13,704 nt of DNA from a bacterium (GCA_030019105.1 JASEGY010000051.1:1-13704); one strand, 5' to 3'. Numbered from the stretch's first letter, positions 1 through 8,600 are shown. The notes: generated by a model from the sequence alone, not told the origin. Numbers and translations are program-made.

Positions 1-28
1 CCCTGAGTTATTGAGAAGATACAAAATC
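1..28. repeat. Dispersed repeat copy at window edge
   Basis: Bases 1-28 match the reverse complement of 8732-8759 at 27 of 28 positions (only base 24 differs). The core TATTGAGAAGATAC is present again at 9000-9013. This copy lies just upstream of the KaiC-like gene, while the 8732-8759 copy lies about 30 bases upstream of the TPR gene. It may continue to the left of the window. The function is unknown; a dispersed intergenic repeat is the simplest reading. Confidence 0.75.
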
Positions 29-85
29 GCAGATTATGCCCGCGTTGAGTATAGTTGCGGCGGGAGACCGCGATAGGGGATTACC

Positions 86-841
86 TTGCAGAAAATATCC
101 GCAGGCATAGAAAACCTTAACCTTCTCCTTGAAGGAGGGATACCGATACCGTCGGTAATCATCATCGCCGGCCCTGAAGGAATAGGTAAAACTACCTTTA
201 TCCACCAAATGATTTTTGAAAATGCTACACCTGAGAAGAGGGCTTTTTACCTTAATACCTCCTCCAAACCAACCTTAGAAGTTATTAAGGCCCAGCGACC
301 GTTTACCTTTTTTGACCCCAAAAGGATTGGCTATTCACTTTTCTATGCTGATGTAAAAACAAGGAAAACCGAAAAGGAAAACCAGGCAGCCTTAAGCGAG
401 AAGGTAGACCTGGCTCTCTCTATTGTCCCCGCCTATATAGTCATAGATAGCTTCAGGGATTTCCGGCTGACTACTACCTCTAACTACAAATTTTGGAGGT
501 TTGTCAGGCAGATGATTAAGCCCCTGACTGAGTTGAAATCTACTGTTTTCCTTGTTGGGGAATGGGGGTGGGAGGAAATCGAAAAAGAAAGAGGACTTAG
601 TCTGGCTGACGGTATTTTCTACCTCACACAAATAGGTAGTAAGACCCGGCCCAAGATGGGCCTCCATATCTTGAAGATGAAGAAAACCACCTTCCATGAT
701 GGGTGGTACCCATACAATCTTAATGAAAACGGCCTCTCTTTGTCCCTGGCCGAAATGGATGAGGAAGAAGTAGCTGCGTCGATTAAACCGCATAAAAAGG
801 TGAAGAGGGTAAGCTGGTGGGAGGGGTTTTTTAGCAGGTAG
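86..841 (+). CDS. KaiC/RadA-like single-domain P-loop ATPase
   Basis: This 251-residue protein belongs to the RecA/KaiC P-loop ATPase superfamily. The Walker A motif GPEGIGKTT is at residues 29-37, and a Walker B-like strand AYIVIDSF is at 116-123, with D121 as the likely Mg2+ ligand. The segment around 194-210 (ILKMKK, then H204 and W207) resembles the KMRGS-x-H region that ends a KaiC core domain. The N-terminus (SAGIENLNLLLEGGIP) is the usual KaiC/RadA lead-in. There is a single ATPase domain and no RadA zinc finger or Lon-like C-terminus. The C-terminal 25 residues are basic and tryptophan-rich. The start is TTG at 86, preceded by AGGGGA at 75-80 with a 5-nt gap; no better in-frame start is seen. 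The protein is predicted cytosolic. Its partner and role cannot be told from context; regulatory KaiC-like ATPases are a plausible group. Confidence 0.8.
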   Translation: MQKISAGIENLNLLLEGGIPIPSVIIIAGPEGIGKTTFIHQMIFENATPEKRAFYLNTSSKPTLEVIKAQRPFTFFDPKRIGYSLFYADVKTRKTEKENQAALSEKVDLALSIVPAYIVIDSFRDFRLTTTSNYKFWRFVRQMIKPLTELKSTVFLVGEWGWEEIEKERGLSLADGIFYLTQIGSKTRPKMGLHILKMKKTTFHDGWYPYNLNENGLSLSLAEMDEEEVAASIKPHKKVKRVSWWEGFFSR

Positions 842-845
842 GGAA

Positions 846-978
846 GAAGGGGACAGTTTATATAACCTTAACAAAAATAGGCAGTTACAACAAAAATAAA
901 ATATTGCCAGAGGCGAGGGAGGGGATATTTTATTTATTACTACTTGGTATCAAAGGGATTGTGTAAACCGTCCCCTTC
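846..978. repeat. Small inverted-repeat element between convergent genes
   Basis: Arms at 846-860 (GAAGGGGACAGTTTA) and 964-978 (reverse complement GAAGGGGACGGTTTA) match at 14 of 15 positions and enclose about 100 bases. The right arm lies inside the 3' end of the nuclease gene and encodes part of its last dozen residues. Similar GGGGACAG/GGGGACGG blocks are seen as dispersed elements in other genomes; that comparison is from memory, not from a search. Confidence 0.6.
894..935. terminator. AT-rich hairpin, possible bidirectional terminator
   Basis: Perfect 11-bp arms AAATAAAATAT (894-904) and ATATTTTATTT (925-935) flank a 20-nt purine-rich loop between two convergent genes, overlapping the stop codon of the minus-strand gene. 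The stem is entirely A/T and the loop is long, so it would be a weak terminator. The position fits, the energetics do not fit well. Confidence 0.3.
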
Positions 979-1889
979 CCCTCCTTAATTTCTTCTATCT
1001 CATTTATTGCAAGACCTGTAATTTTGGCAATATCCTCTATTTTCATTCCAAATTCAATCATATTATTTGCTGCTTCTTTTCTTCCTTCTTTTCTCCCTTC
1101 TTCTCTTCCTTCTTTTCTTCCTTCTTCTATCCCTTCTTCTATCCCTTCTTCTCTTGCACCTTCAATGATATCAGTCTCAATAGCCAAATTTGTTAAATAT
1201 CTCTCATACCTCTTTTTCTCCTCTTTGTTCATCTTCAAAATATCAAGCTTTTCCTTCACTTTCTTTATATTCTTTGACTTAAAATCATCTCTTATGCTCT
1301 CATTCTTTAAAAAATATATCCATTCATCTAAATCACTTTGTATTACATCCTCAAACTTCTCTACTTCTATTAAATAATATTCCGGATATATATCTTTTGT
1401 TTCTATTCTCTTTATTGTTTTTTTCTCTTTCCTCCTTAAAATCAACGGGTTATTGGTGTGTAGTCCTCTAAATTCCGTATTCCCATAATATACATAATCG
1501 TCAACTTTTTCTCCTAATATAAAATAGAGTATACTGATTGATATTACCTTTCTTATCTTTTTATAAGATTCTCCAGTTTCCAAGTTCTCTACAATCAGCT
1601 TTGAGGTTCCATATAAAAGCCTCTCAAGATAATGAACTTCTCGCTCATTTTGTATCTCTATTATAATATACTCGCCTTTATCATCAACCGTAAGCAAATC
1701 AACCCGATTAAACTTATCGCTTTCATCCTCCTGGTTTGATTCACTTTCAAGTAGATTTATTATCTTTATCTCCTTCTCTAAAAGCGCGGTCAGAAATCCC
1801 TCTAGAATATCAAAGTTTGATTTATCCCTCAGGATATGTTTTGCCGCCCAATCAAATCTTATAAGCCTTTTCTCTTCTATCCCTTGCAT
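930..1889 (-). CDS. Rpn / PD-(D/E)XK nuclease family transposase-like protein
   Basis: The product is a 319-residue member of the Rpn/PDDEXK_2 group, DNA nucleases related to recombination-promoting RpnA and often labelled transposase. The catalytic core is RVDLLTVDDKGEYIIIEIQNE-like, with D64, E78 and Q80, the E-x-Q variant typical of this group. The C-terminal third holds a run of (R/K/I)EEG/KEG repeats at about residues 243-270, common in these proteins, then a short helix. The start chosen is the ATG at 1889, which has AAGGAGG (1901-1907) 11 nt upstream; an in-frame GTG at 1934 would add 15 residues but lacks a good ribosome-binding site. The gene is visibly more AT-rich than its neighbours, suggesting acquisition. 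The last dozen residues (GTVYTIPLIPSSNK) are largely encoded within an inverted-repeat element, so the natural C-terminus may have been replaced. The gene stands alone between convergent and codirectional units. Confidence 0.85.
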   Translation of the reverse strand: MQGIEEKRLIRFDWAAKHILRDKSNFDILEGFLTALLEKEIKIINLLESESNQEDESDKFNRVDLLTVDDKGEYIIIEIQNEREVHYLERLLYGTSKLIVENLETGESYKKIRKVISISILYFILGEKVDDYVYYGNTEFRGLHTNNPLILRRKEKKTIKRIETKDIYPEYYLIEVEKFEDVIQSDLDEWIYFLKNESIRDDFKSKNIKKVKEKLDILKMNKEEKKRYERYLTNLAIETDIIEGAREEGIEEGIEEGRKEGREEGRKEGRKEAANNMIEFGMKIEDIAKITGLAINEIEEIKEGKGTVYTIPLIPSSNK

Positions 1890-2077
1890 CTTACTTGTTG
1901 CCTCCTTCGGCCTTCGGCATTCCATTTCTTCCACTTCTTTTAATATTGCTTCTACAAACTCACAACGCGTGCGGAAATAGTTGATTCAGAAGAAGCGGAC
2001 AAGGACGAGGGCTAGAGTGGTTAGCGCTTTGATGTGACCGCCGGCGTTTTAATCCACGCAAATCTGCGTCCCACAGC

Positions 2078-2482
2078 TTACTTCCGTTTCGGTTCCGTCG
2101 CGATAGCCAGCCGGTCAATTCCTGCTCTTTTGGCAATATCCATCACTTCTACTACCCGGCCATGGGTTACTTCCCGGTCAGCTTTAACAATGAGAAGCTG
2201 ATCCACCTCTCCGGCCACCATAACCCTTAACTTGTCGGGAAGAACGGCTAAAGATATGGCTTCTTCATTTAAAAAGTAACTACCATCCCGCGTAATGGTA
2301 ACAAAGACATCCTTCTTTGTTTTTATATCGTCAGTTGTTGCTTCCGGGAGCGTTACCTTGATCCCTGGCTGCATAATAAAGGAAGAAGAAAGCAGGAAGA
2401 AAATCAAAAGTAAGAAGACTACATCTATCAGAGGGGTGATGTCAAGGCCGGCTTCCTTAAGCTTAACTCGCTTGAATTTCAC
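2078..2482 (-). CDS. exbD: ExbD/TolR family biopolymer transport protein
   Basis: This 134-residue ExbD/TolR-type protein has a short basic cytoplasmic N-terminus, one membrane segment (about residues 15-36, TPLIDVVFLLLIFFLLSSSF) and a periplasmic domain. D20 within the membrane segment corresponds to the essential proton-path aspartate of the family. With ExbB it forms a proton-driven inner-membrane motor that energises outer-membrane partners. The start is GTG at 2482, with AAGGAG 8 nt upstream, overlapping the exbB stop by 4 nt (GTGA), so translation is probably coupled. The length is normal for ExbD/TolR. Sequence alone does not separate ExbD from TolR; the nearby receptor-like barrel favours ExbD. 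No convincing terminator follows. Confidence 0.92.
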   Translation of the reverse strand: MKFKRVKLKEAGLDITPLIDVVFLLLIFFLLSSSFIMQPGIKVTLPEATTDDIKTKKDVFVTITRDGSYFLNEEAISLAVLPDKLRVMVAGEVDQLLIVKADREVTHGRVVEVMDIAKRAGIDRLAIATEPKRK

Positions 2483-3093
2483 TGCTTATGCTCCTTTTCC
2501 AGAATATCAACTAATTCGGCTGATTCGGTTTCCATTATCTGCACCAGGCTATTAACCCGGTTGACCAGATAATTATAAGCTACTATCGTGGGTATAGCTA
2601 CTGTCAGACCAGCCGCCGTAGTAATCAATGCCTCCCAAATTCCGCCGGCTAAAACCGAGGCATCAACCTTTCCGGCTAACTGCTCTACCTTCATAAAGGC
2701 TTTAATCATACCTGTCACTGTCCCCAGCAATCCTAAGAGGGGAGAGACGTGGGCAATAGTAGCCAGGCCGCTAAGATACCTTTCCAGATCAAGAATAACG
2801 CCGGCAGATGCCCCTTCCATGGCTGCTTTCAGTTCTTCTCTCCCCCGGTCCGCCTTGAGGAGACCGGCCTTTAAGATATGCGTTAAAGGAGAAGGATTCC
2901 TCTCGCAAGTTGAAAGGACTTCCACCTTTCGGTCATCCTTAAGCATATCTTTTAACTTTGGTAGGATCCATTCAGTATCCCGTCTGGCTCGATATAAGAT
3001 ATAACTTCGATTGATAATAAGCGTCAGGGCGATAATGGAACAGATCAGGATGGGTACCATCAACCACCCACCTTTGATTAAAATAGACAGCAT
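2479..3093 (-). CDS. exbB: ExbB/TolQ/MotA family proton channel
   Basis: This 204-residue ExbB/TolQ-family protein has three predicted membrane segments (about 9-32, 110-131 and 154-176). The family signatures PLLGLLGTVTGMI (118-130) and GIWEALITTAAGLTVAIP (151-168) are intact; the threonines in the second and third segments line the proton channel in characterised relatives. It forms the pentameric stator that houses ExbD. The start is ATG at 3093 with GAGGAGG (3102-3108) 8 nt upstream. It overlaps exbD by 4 nt. A 192-bp repeat-filled gap separates it from the upstream barrel gene, so it may be cotranscribed with that gene or have its own promoter; I see no clear promoter. No tonB gene lies in the window. 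Confidence 0.93.
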   Translation of the reverse strand: MLSILIKGGWLMVPILICSIIALTLIINRSYILYRARRDTEWILPKLKDMLKDDRKVEVLSTCERNPSPLTHILKAGLLKADRGREELKAAMEGASAGVILDLERYLSGLATIAHVSPLLGLLGTVTGMIKAFMKVEQLAGKVDASVLAGGIWEALITTAAGLTVAIPTIVAYNYLVNRVNSLVQIMETESAELVDILEKEHKQ

Positions 3094-3113
3094 ATTTTTT
3101 GCCTCCTCTTCTC

Positions 3114-3279
3114 ATTGCGGATTGCAGATTTTGGATTGCGGATTTACCCATTTTCGGCATCGTTTCAAAACGCTGAAAAGTCTGCTTTACACTTTCCAAG
3201 AAACCAGGTTTCTTCAAGAAACCTGGTTTCTGCTCACGAACAGCAATTTCGGCACATTCCGAAATCTGCAATCCGCAAT
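3114..3279. repeat. Nested inverted repeat between barrel gene and exbB
   Basis: Outer arms ATTGCGGATTGCAGATTT (3114-3131) and its exact reverse complement (3262-3279) match 18 of 18. Near the middle, AGAAACCAGGTTTCTT (3199-3214) and AAGAAACCTGGTTTCT (3216-3231) are perfect 16-bp arms separated by a single base. The same AGAAACC-GGTTTCT block recurs at 8779-8803 and 8959-8974. The element occupies nearly all of the 192-bp spacer and could fold into a strong hairpin in RNA, potentially affecting exbB-exbD expression. Confidence 0.85.
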
Positions 3280-3285
3280 CCGAAA

Positions 3286-4905
3286 TCAAAATTTAACCGT
3301 CACCCCGGTTCTTATCCGGACTCCCGGCAAAGAGTAACCTTTACGCTCCTCGACATCCTTTTTATCCAGTAAATTTTCTCCCTCCAGGAAGAGAGTCAGG
3401 TTCTCTCCTATCTTCTCAGATGCTCGGAGATTAAGAAGCACATAAGAGTCCAGCTTTTCTTCACCCTGATCAGCCGCATAACGGCTGCTTACGTATTGTC
3501 CTCCCAGGTCAATTCCCAGTTCACCATCAGCGTATCCGACCTGCAACTCTATTTTATGGACAGGAAGATGTGGGACATGATCGTCTTTCTCCTTGCCTTC
3601 CGCCTCCGTATACTGGTAATTGAGGGTCTGAACAAAACGGTTAGCCAGGGTGTAGGTCAGACTCAATTCACCACCCCAAAGCAATGCCTCTTCCATGTTA
3701 GTTGGTTTATAGAGTGTATCGGAGGTATCTTCAAGCCGCCAGATAATGAGATCTTCGACATCTTTGACAAAGAGGGTCGCTTTAAGAAAGGAGGTCTCTG
3801 TTAATTGACGGTGAGCGCCCAATTGGTATTTCATTATCCGTTCAGGCTCAAGTCCGGAATTAACCCGCCAGTATTTAGACTCAAGGTATAGTTCTCTATA
3901 AGTAGGAATATGAAGTTCCCGTTCAACCGCCGCAAATAAGGTCACCTTTTCTCCCCAGGGTGAAGAACACCGGAGGAGGAAATCAACCTGCTCGAGGATC
4001 TTTTTGTCATTACCATTTAGCTCTACTCCAACATCAAAAAGAAAGGGTTTGATAAGGAAAGAGTTGCTTTCAGCATAAAGGAAGGTGTAAAATCGCTCAT
4101 CTTCACCCGATACCTTATCCTGGTAGGTCCTTAAACCGACAGAGAGGGGATTTCGAGCCGACCGCCAACAAGTGTTATATCCAAATTCAACTCCAGTAAT
4201 CTGATTATCGCTATCCTCTTCCCCTGAAAGTAGAGATTCTTGAAACCAGGTTCTAAAAGCAAGGTCGGATTTATTGGAGGTATAGATTTGCCCACTTAAG
4301 GCCACCGAGGTAGCCTTAACTTTTTCCTGGTCTTCGTTATCAGAATAAGGCAACGAGAAGTCCTCCTCCAGATAACTCATCTCTGCCGTCAGGCTGCCAC
4401 GATTAAGATAAAAACTTATATCTCCGCCTAACCGGTCCCGGCTAAACTCGTCGAAATTTGTCCACTCTTCCCGGGAGAACCCATCTGATCTTTTCCTCTC
4501 CATAGTCAGGAAATAGTTGGTATGTTTAGTTTGCTGTCCATAGGCATACTGATAATAAAGGGTGTTTAGATTATCGTAAGAAAGCTTAAAAGAAGAAAGC
4601 CTTGAAACAGCCGGCACACCTTCTTTCTTGTCTTTGAGGTCGATTCTATCACGTGGATGCAGTTTTAAGGGAACAAAGGGTTCTTCAGGCTGCATGGCCT
4701 CTTCGGGCAAAGGCGACATGGCTTCGGGAAGAGATGGCTTCTCTATTTCTTTTTTCTCCCGTTTTAATTTAGATTTATCTTCCCCAACAACCTCTACTTC
4801 AGGAAGTTTAAGCGTAGGCTTTTCTTTTTCTTCAGCCCGGGCCAAGGAAAAGATAAAGGACAGCAAAATTCCGGCCATTACTAATATCTTGAGTTTCGAG
4901 TTCAT
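3286..4905 (-). CDS. TonB-receptor-like outer-membrane barrel without plug
   Basis: The product is 539 residues. Residues 1-24 form a signal peptide ending in ARA. Next comes a TonB-box-like or plug-start sequence (LPEVEVVGED, 34-43) and a low-complexity charged/proline linker (about 44-95). From about 100 to the end it shows alternating aromatic/polar strands typical of an outer-membrane beta-barrel. The C-terminus has the TonB-dependent-receptor pattern ENLLDKKD...GYSLPGVRIRTGV and ends in phenylalanine, the barrel-assembly signal. Canonical receptors have a plug of about 120-150 residues before the barrel; it is not recognisable here, and the protein is shorter than the usual 600-800. The start is ATG at 4905 with GGGAG upstream. 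The gene follows the coiled-coil gene by 56 nt and precedes exbB-exbD, which fits an energised outer-membrane role. The substrate is unknown. Confidence 0.8.
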   Translation of the reverse strand: MNSKLKILVMAGILLSFIFSLARAEEKEKPTLKLPEVEVVGEDKSKLKREKKEIEKPSLPEAMSPLPEEAMQPEEPFVPLKLHPRDRIDLKDKKEGVPAVSRLSSFKLSYDNLNTLYYQYAYGQQTKHTNYFLTMERKRSDGFSREEWTNFDEFSRDRLGGDISFYLNRGSLTAEMSYLEEDFSLPYSDNEDQEKVKATSVALSGQIYTSNKSDLAFRTWFQESLLSGEEDSDNQITGVEFGYNTCWRSARNPLSVGLRTYQDKVSGEDERFYTFLYAESNSFLIKPFLFDVGVELNGNDKKILEQVDFLLRCSSPWGEKVTLFAAVERELHIPTYRELYLESKYWRVNSGLEPERIMKYQLGAHRQLTETSFLKATLFVKDVEDLIIWRLEDTSDTLYKPTNMEEALLWGGELSLTYTLANRFVQTLNYQYTEAEGKEKDDHVPHLPVHKIELQVGYADGELGIDLGGQYVSSRYAADQGEEKLDSYVLLNLRASEKIGENLTLFLEGENLLDKKDVEERKGYSLPGVRIRTGVTVKF

Positions 4906-4961
4906 TTATACTTACTCCCTTATCCATTATTGGCTGCCTGAGCAGCAGTTACAAAAGGAGA

Positions 4962-5657
4962 TTACTTGATAATTCCAAGCAACGTGCCTAACATGTCCAT
5001 GACCCTGGGATTGGTTATGATTATCAATGCCCCGAGAGCCACAAAATACAGCTTCATCTTCCACTGTCCATCTCTTATCTCAGCTCGCAAGCGGGCCTCC
5101 ATCTCTCTCATTTCAGCTTCAAGCTTACTTTCAACCCTTTGTATCTCAGCTTTAAGGTTGCTTTCAACCCTTTTGATTTCAGCTTCAAGCTTACTTTCAA
5201 CCCTTTTGATTTCAGCTTCAAGCTTACTTTCAACCCTTTTGATTTCAGCTTCAAGCTTACTTTCAACCCTTTTGATCTCAGTTTCGAGCTTACTTTCAAC
5301 CCTTTTGATCTCAGTTTCGAGCTTGCCTTCGACCCTTTGTATTTCAGATCTAACACCTTGTATCTCAGCTTCGAGCTTACCTTCGACCCTTTGTATTTCA
5401 GATCTAACACCTTGTATCTCAGCTTCGAGCTTACCTTCGACCCTTTGTATTTCAGATACAAGCTTGCCTTCAACCCTTCGGATCTCAGCGCCAAGATTAT
5501 GTATTTCAATACCAAGACTATTTTCAACCTTAGTCAGGTCCAACTTAGTTACTGCGGTCTCTTCAACTTTTGAATCTATATAATCAAGGATAGTACTTGC
5601 CCCATCTTCCCCTATTTTGGATTTTAACTTTTCATAGACGGCCACCGCCAGATTCAT
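4962..5657 (-). CDS. Membrane-anchored 11-residue-repeat coiled-coil protein (long paralogue)
   Basis: This 231-residue protein is not assigned to a characterised family. The N-terminal 48 residues ([19 protein letters not shown]...) are nearly identical to the protein at 9024-9500. Residues about 50-195 are a continuous charged helix built of 11-residue units such as KRVESKLEAEI, a hendecad pattern predicting a long coiled coil. A hydrophobic segment at about 203-215 (YFVALGALIIITNP) is followed by a short amphipathic tail ending GTLLGIIK, suggesting a C-terminal membrane anchor. No signal peptide is present. The layout resembles CCDC90/DUF1640-like proteins and, by architecture only, the Borrelia Bdr proteins. 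The start is ATG at 5657, 12 nt after the TPR gene stop, with an AGGTGA ribosome site, so it is very likely cotranscribed with that gene. A structural tether or spacer role is inference. Confidence 0.8.
   Translation of the reverse strand: MNLAVAVYEKLKSKIGEDGASTILDYIDSKVEETAVTKLDLTKVENSLGIEIHNLGAEIRRVEGKLVSEIQRVEGKLEAEIQGVRSEIQRVEGKLEAEIQGVRSEIQRVEGKLETEIKRVESKLETEIKRVESKLEAEIKRVESKLEAEIKRVESKLEAEIKRVESNLKAEIQRVESKLEAEMREMEARLRAEIRDGQWKMKLYFVALGALIIITNPRVMDMLGTLLGIIK
5128..5325. repeat. 33-bp tandem repeats inside the long coiled-coil gene
   Basis: Six consecutive 33-bp units start with CTTTCAACCC at 5128, 5161, 5194, 5227, 5260 and 5293. The units at 5161, 5194 and 5227 are nearly or fully identical. 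Each encodes one 11-residue step of the coiled coil. The nucleotide identity points to recent unit duplication. Confidence 0.9.
5326..5458. repeat. 54-bp tandem repeat inside the long coiled-coil gene
   Basis: Two 54-bp units (5326-5379 and 5380-5433) are essentially identical and are followed by a partial third (5434-5458). Each encodes 18 residues, that is one 11-residue plus one 7-residue step, so it is a second repeat class distinct from the 33-bp units next to it. Confidence 0.9.
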
Positions 5658-5669
5658 TCTTCTTTCACC

Positions 5670-8600
5670 TCACTTTTTCTCCAGCACAAAGAGTCTTTCC
5701 TTGGCCAGCTTAAATTGCTCCAGGTTCTGATATTGCGGGGTATTAACGATCAATTGGTAGAGTCTTTTTGCATCTTGCCACTGGCGTTGCCGTTCATAGA
5801 CAAGAGCCGCCTGATATTGGGCATTAGCCGCCCACTCGGCCATTTCCGGATGGAGATAAACCACCTTTAAAAATTCCACAATAGCCTGATCCAGCTTTCC
5901 TTGAACCAGGAAATTTTCACCAAGCCGGTATTGGGCCTCCACAGCTAACTTAGCCGGGGCTTTGGGATCGCTTATCACCTGTCGATAAAGCAGGTCAGCC
6001 TTATCATAGTCCCCCTGATTATGATGCCATATTCCAAGTTGCAGCTTCGATAAATTAGCGCCATCGGTGTTAGGAAATTGAGTCATAAGTTGTTGGTAAA
6101 TACGCTTAGCAGACTTCTCATCAGTTTGTTCCCGATAGCAATTGGCAATATTTAACAAGGCATCTACCACCAAATCTTCCCTGGCAGAATATACTTGAAC
6201 TACTTTTTGAAATTCAGGAATGGCCTCAGCAAATCTCCTTTGTTTTGCCAGGGCGCTTCCTACCCTAAACTGAGATTCTGCAGCCCACTCTGATTTTGGA
6301 TCTTCCTTAACTAATCGTCTAAAGGTATCCACGGCCTGGGGATAATCATCCAGCTCCAGGTAAGATCGACCTAACCAGTAAAGGGCATCAATATAAGAAA
6401 GGCTCTTAGGAAATTTCGTGATCAATGCCCTGAATTCAGCCACAGCTTCTTTATACTTTTTTTGAGTATAATAGGCTTCGGCTATTTTAAATTGGATGTC
6501 AGCATTAAGCTGAACATCTTTCGTGGGATATTTTTTGAGCACGTCTTTATACATCTCAATAGCTTCACCCAGTTGGTTCATTTGATAGAGGCAATATCCG
6601 ATCTGGTAAGAGGCGTCTCTAACTAAGTTCAAAGATTTGGGATAATTTTTAATTACTTTCTCATACTCAGCTTTAGCCGCCTTGTATCGCCCCTGGTTAT
6701 ACAAGGCATCTCCGATCCGATATTGGGCTTCCGGGGTAAAGGAGGAATCAGGATAATTCAAGATAATCTTAGTAAAATTAGCCATAGCCTCCTCAAATTG
6801 TGAGAGCCTGAACTGAGACCAGGCAAGCCAATACTGAGCGGCCGGGATTTTGTCACTTCCCGGATATTCGGTAATCAGTTTGGAGAAGGCATTCTTGGCC
6901 CTGACAAAATCCTCCTGTTTGTAAAATCCCCATCCAACCTGGTACTGGGCATCAGGGGCCAGCTTACTGCCAGGGAACTCGGAGACTATCTTACGGTAAA
7001 ATTCCTGGGACATTTTATAGTCTTTCAAGTTAAGATAGCAATCGCCAATGGCATAAAGAGACTCAATCACCTGGGATGAATCCGGATATTTAGAAAGGAG
7101 TACCTTGTATTCAGGAACGGCCTTGTCCCATTCCTCTTTCTGGTAATAAGACCAGGCCAGGCCATACTGGGCATTAATAGCCCATTCACTCTCAGGAAAA
7201 TTCTCTAAGACCTGTCGATAAGAGGCCCTGGCAAGTTCAGTCTCCCCAAGCTGAAAGTAGGCTTCCCCCATCATTAGATGGGTCGCGCCAACCAGACTGC
7301 TCTCAGGAGAACTATCTAATAACCGTTTAAATTCCACCACTGCGCCGGCATAGTCCTTGCCTTTATATTTAGCCCAGGCTAAACGGTAACCGACTTCATC
7401 CGACTGCTCAAACTGTGGAGCGTGTTCTAAGATCCGGGAATAAATTATGGCGGCTGTGTCATAGGCCTCTTTCTCATAAAGTATGTTGGCTAAGGCAAAT
7501 TCCGCCTCCGAATACCATTTAGAAGACGGATAATGGTAGACAATAGTCTCATAAACTTTCTTAGCCTCATCTGACCTTTCAGCCGCTTCATAAGTCCTGG
7601 CTAACTGAAAATAGGCCCGATCTACTAAGGGACTCTCAGGATAGTTGGTAATCAACTCTCTAAAGGCCGGAATAGCCAGGGCGAAACTTGACAATTGGTA
7701 ATGAGAGAAGGCTATCCCATAGAGGGAATATGGGGCAAATTTACTGGAAGGTGAAGTAATAACTACCTTTTGGTAAGCGTTAATCGCGGCCGGATAATCT
7801 TCCAATTGATAGAAGCTTTCACCTAACCAATACTGGGCCTCATCGGCCCAATTAGAATCCGGGAATCTTTTTAGAAGGAGGCTGAATTCATTAGCGGCCG
7901 ACTTAAATTCCCCTCTTTTAAAAAGACTTCGACCGATCATAAATTGGGACTCAGGGGCAAACCGGTGTTTAGGATATTGGGTCAATAATGTGCTAAATTC
8001 GGTCTCTGCCTCGGCTAATTTCCCCCTTTCATACCAGCAGCGGCCAATATAATATTGTGCCTCTCCAGCCAGGTCTTTGGATTCAGTGACAGTAATCACT
8101 TTAGAAAATGCCGGGATAGCCTGGAGAAACTCTCCCTCTTCATAGAAACTTCGTCCCAGGGAATAATAGGCATAATCAAGGTAGCGGCTTTTTGAATACA
8201 GGGCAATAACCTGGTTATATGCTTCTTTGGCTTTGGCATAGTCACCAAGGGCAAAATAACATTCGCCAATCTGGTATTGAGACCTGGCGGCTGAAGATGA
8301 CTCGGAAAAATCCTGGATTACCCTGGAGTAAACACTAATAGCTTCCTCTAACTGTCCAAGCTGGTATAAAGAGTCCCCCATTCTCGAAAGTCCGCTGGGT
8401 TTAAGGGGACTTTCCATATAGATTTCAACCAACCGCCGGTACTGTCTTAAGGCATCGTCATACCGGTTCTGAAGATAGAAACATTCACCCAGATAGTATT
8501 GAGCCTCTGAAGCCAATTCATGCCGCGGGAAATGCTGCAGAAAGAATTCAAACCGTTTAGCGGCCAGTTCATACCCGCCGTCCCTAAAAAGTCCTCTGGC

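Noticed and set aside
1024..1377. Plus-strand frame rich in Ser/Phe/Pro opposite the Rpn gene
   Set aside because: It is a shadow of the EEG/KEG-repeat coding region; no ribosome site and no recognisable protein features.
1890..1934. Longer N-terminus for the Rpn nuclease starting at GTG 1934
   Set aside because: The ATG at 1889 has a strong AAGGAGG site at proper distance, and family proteins begin near the RLIRFDWAAKHIL region.
2056..2069. Terminator hairpin after exbD (ACGCA/TGCGT)
   Set aside because: The stem is only 5 bp and no T-tract follows in the direction of transcription.
1935..2077. Possible small gene between exbD and the nuclease gene
   Set aside because: No start with a ribosome site and only short frames; an in-frame upstream extension of the nuclease frame is quickly closed by a stop.
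4966..5583. Long plus-strand open frames across the coiled-coil gene (also at 5139-5573 and 9186-9416)
   Set aside because: They are antisense products of the 33-bp tandem repeats; the minus-strand frame has a ribosome site, a paralogue and a coherent protein architecture.
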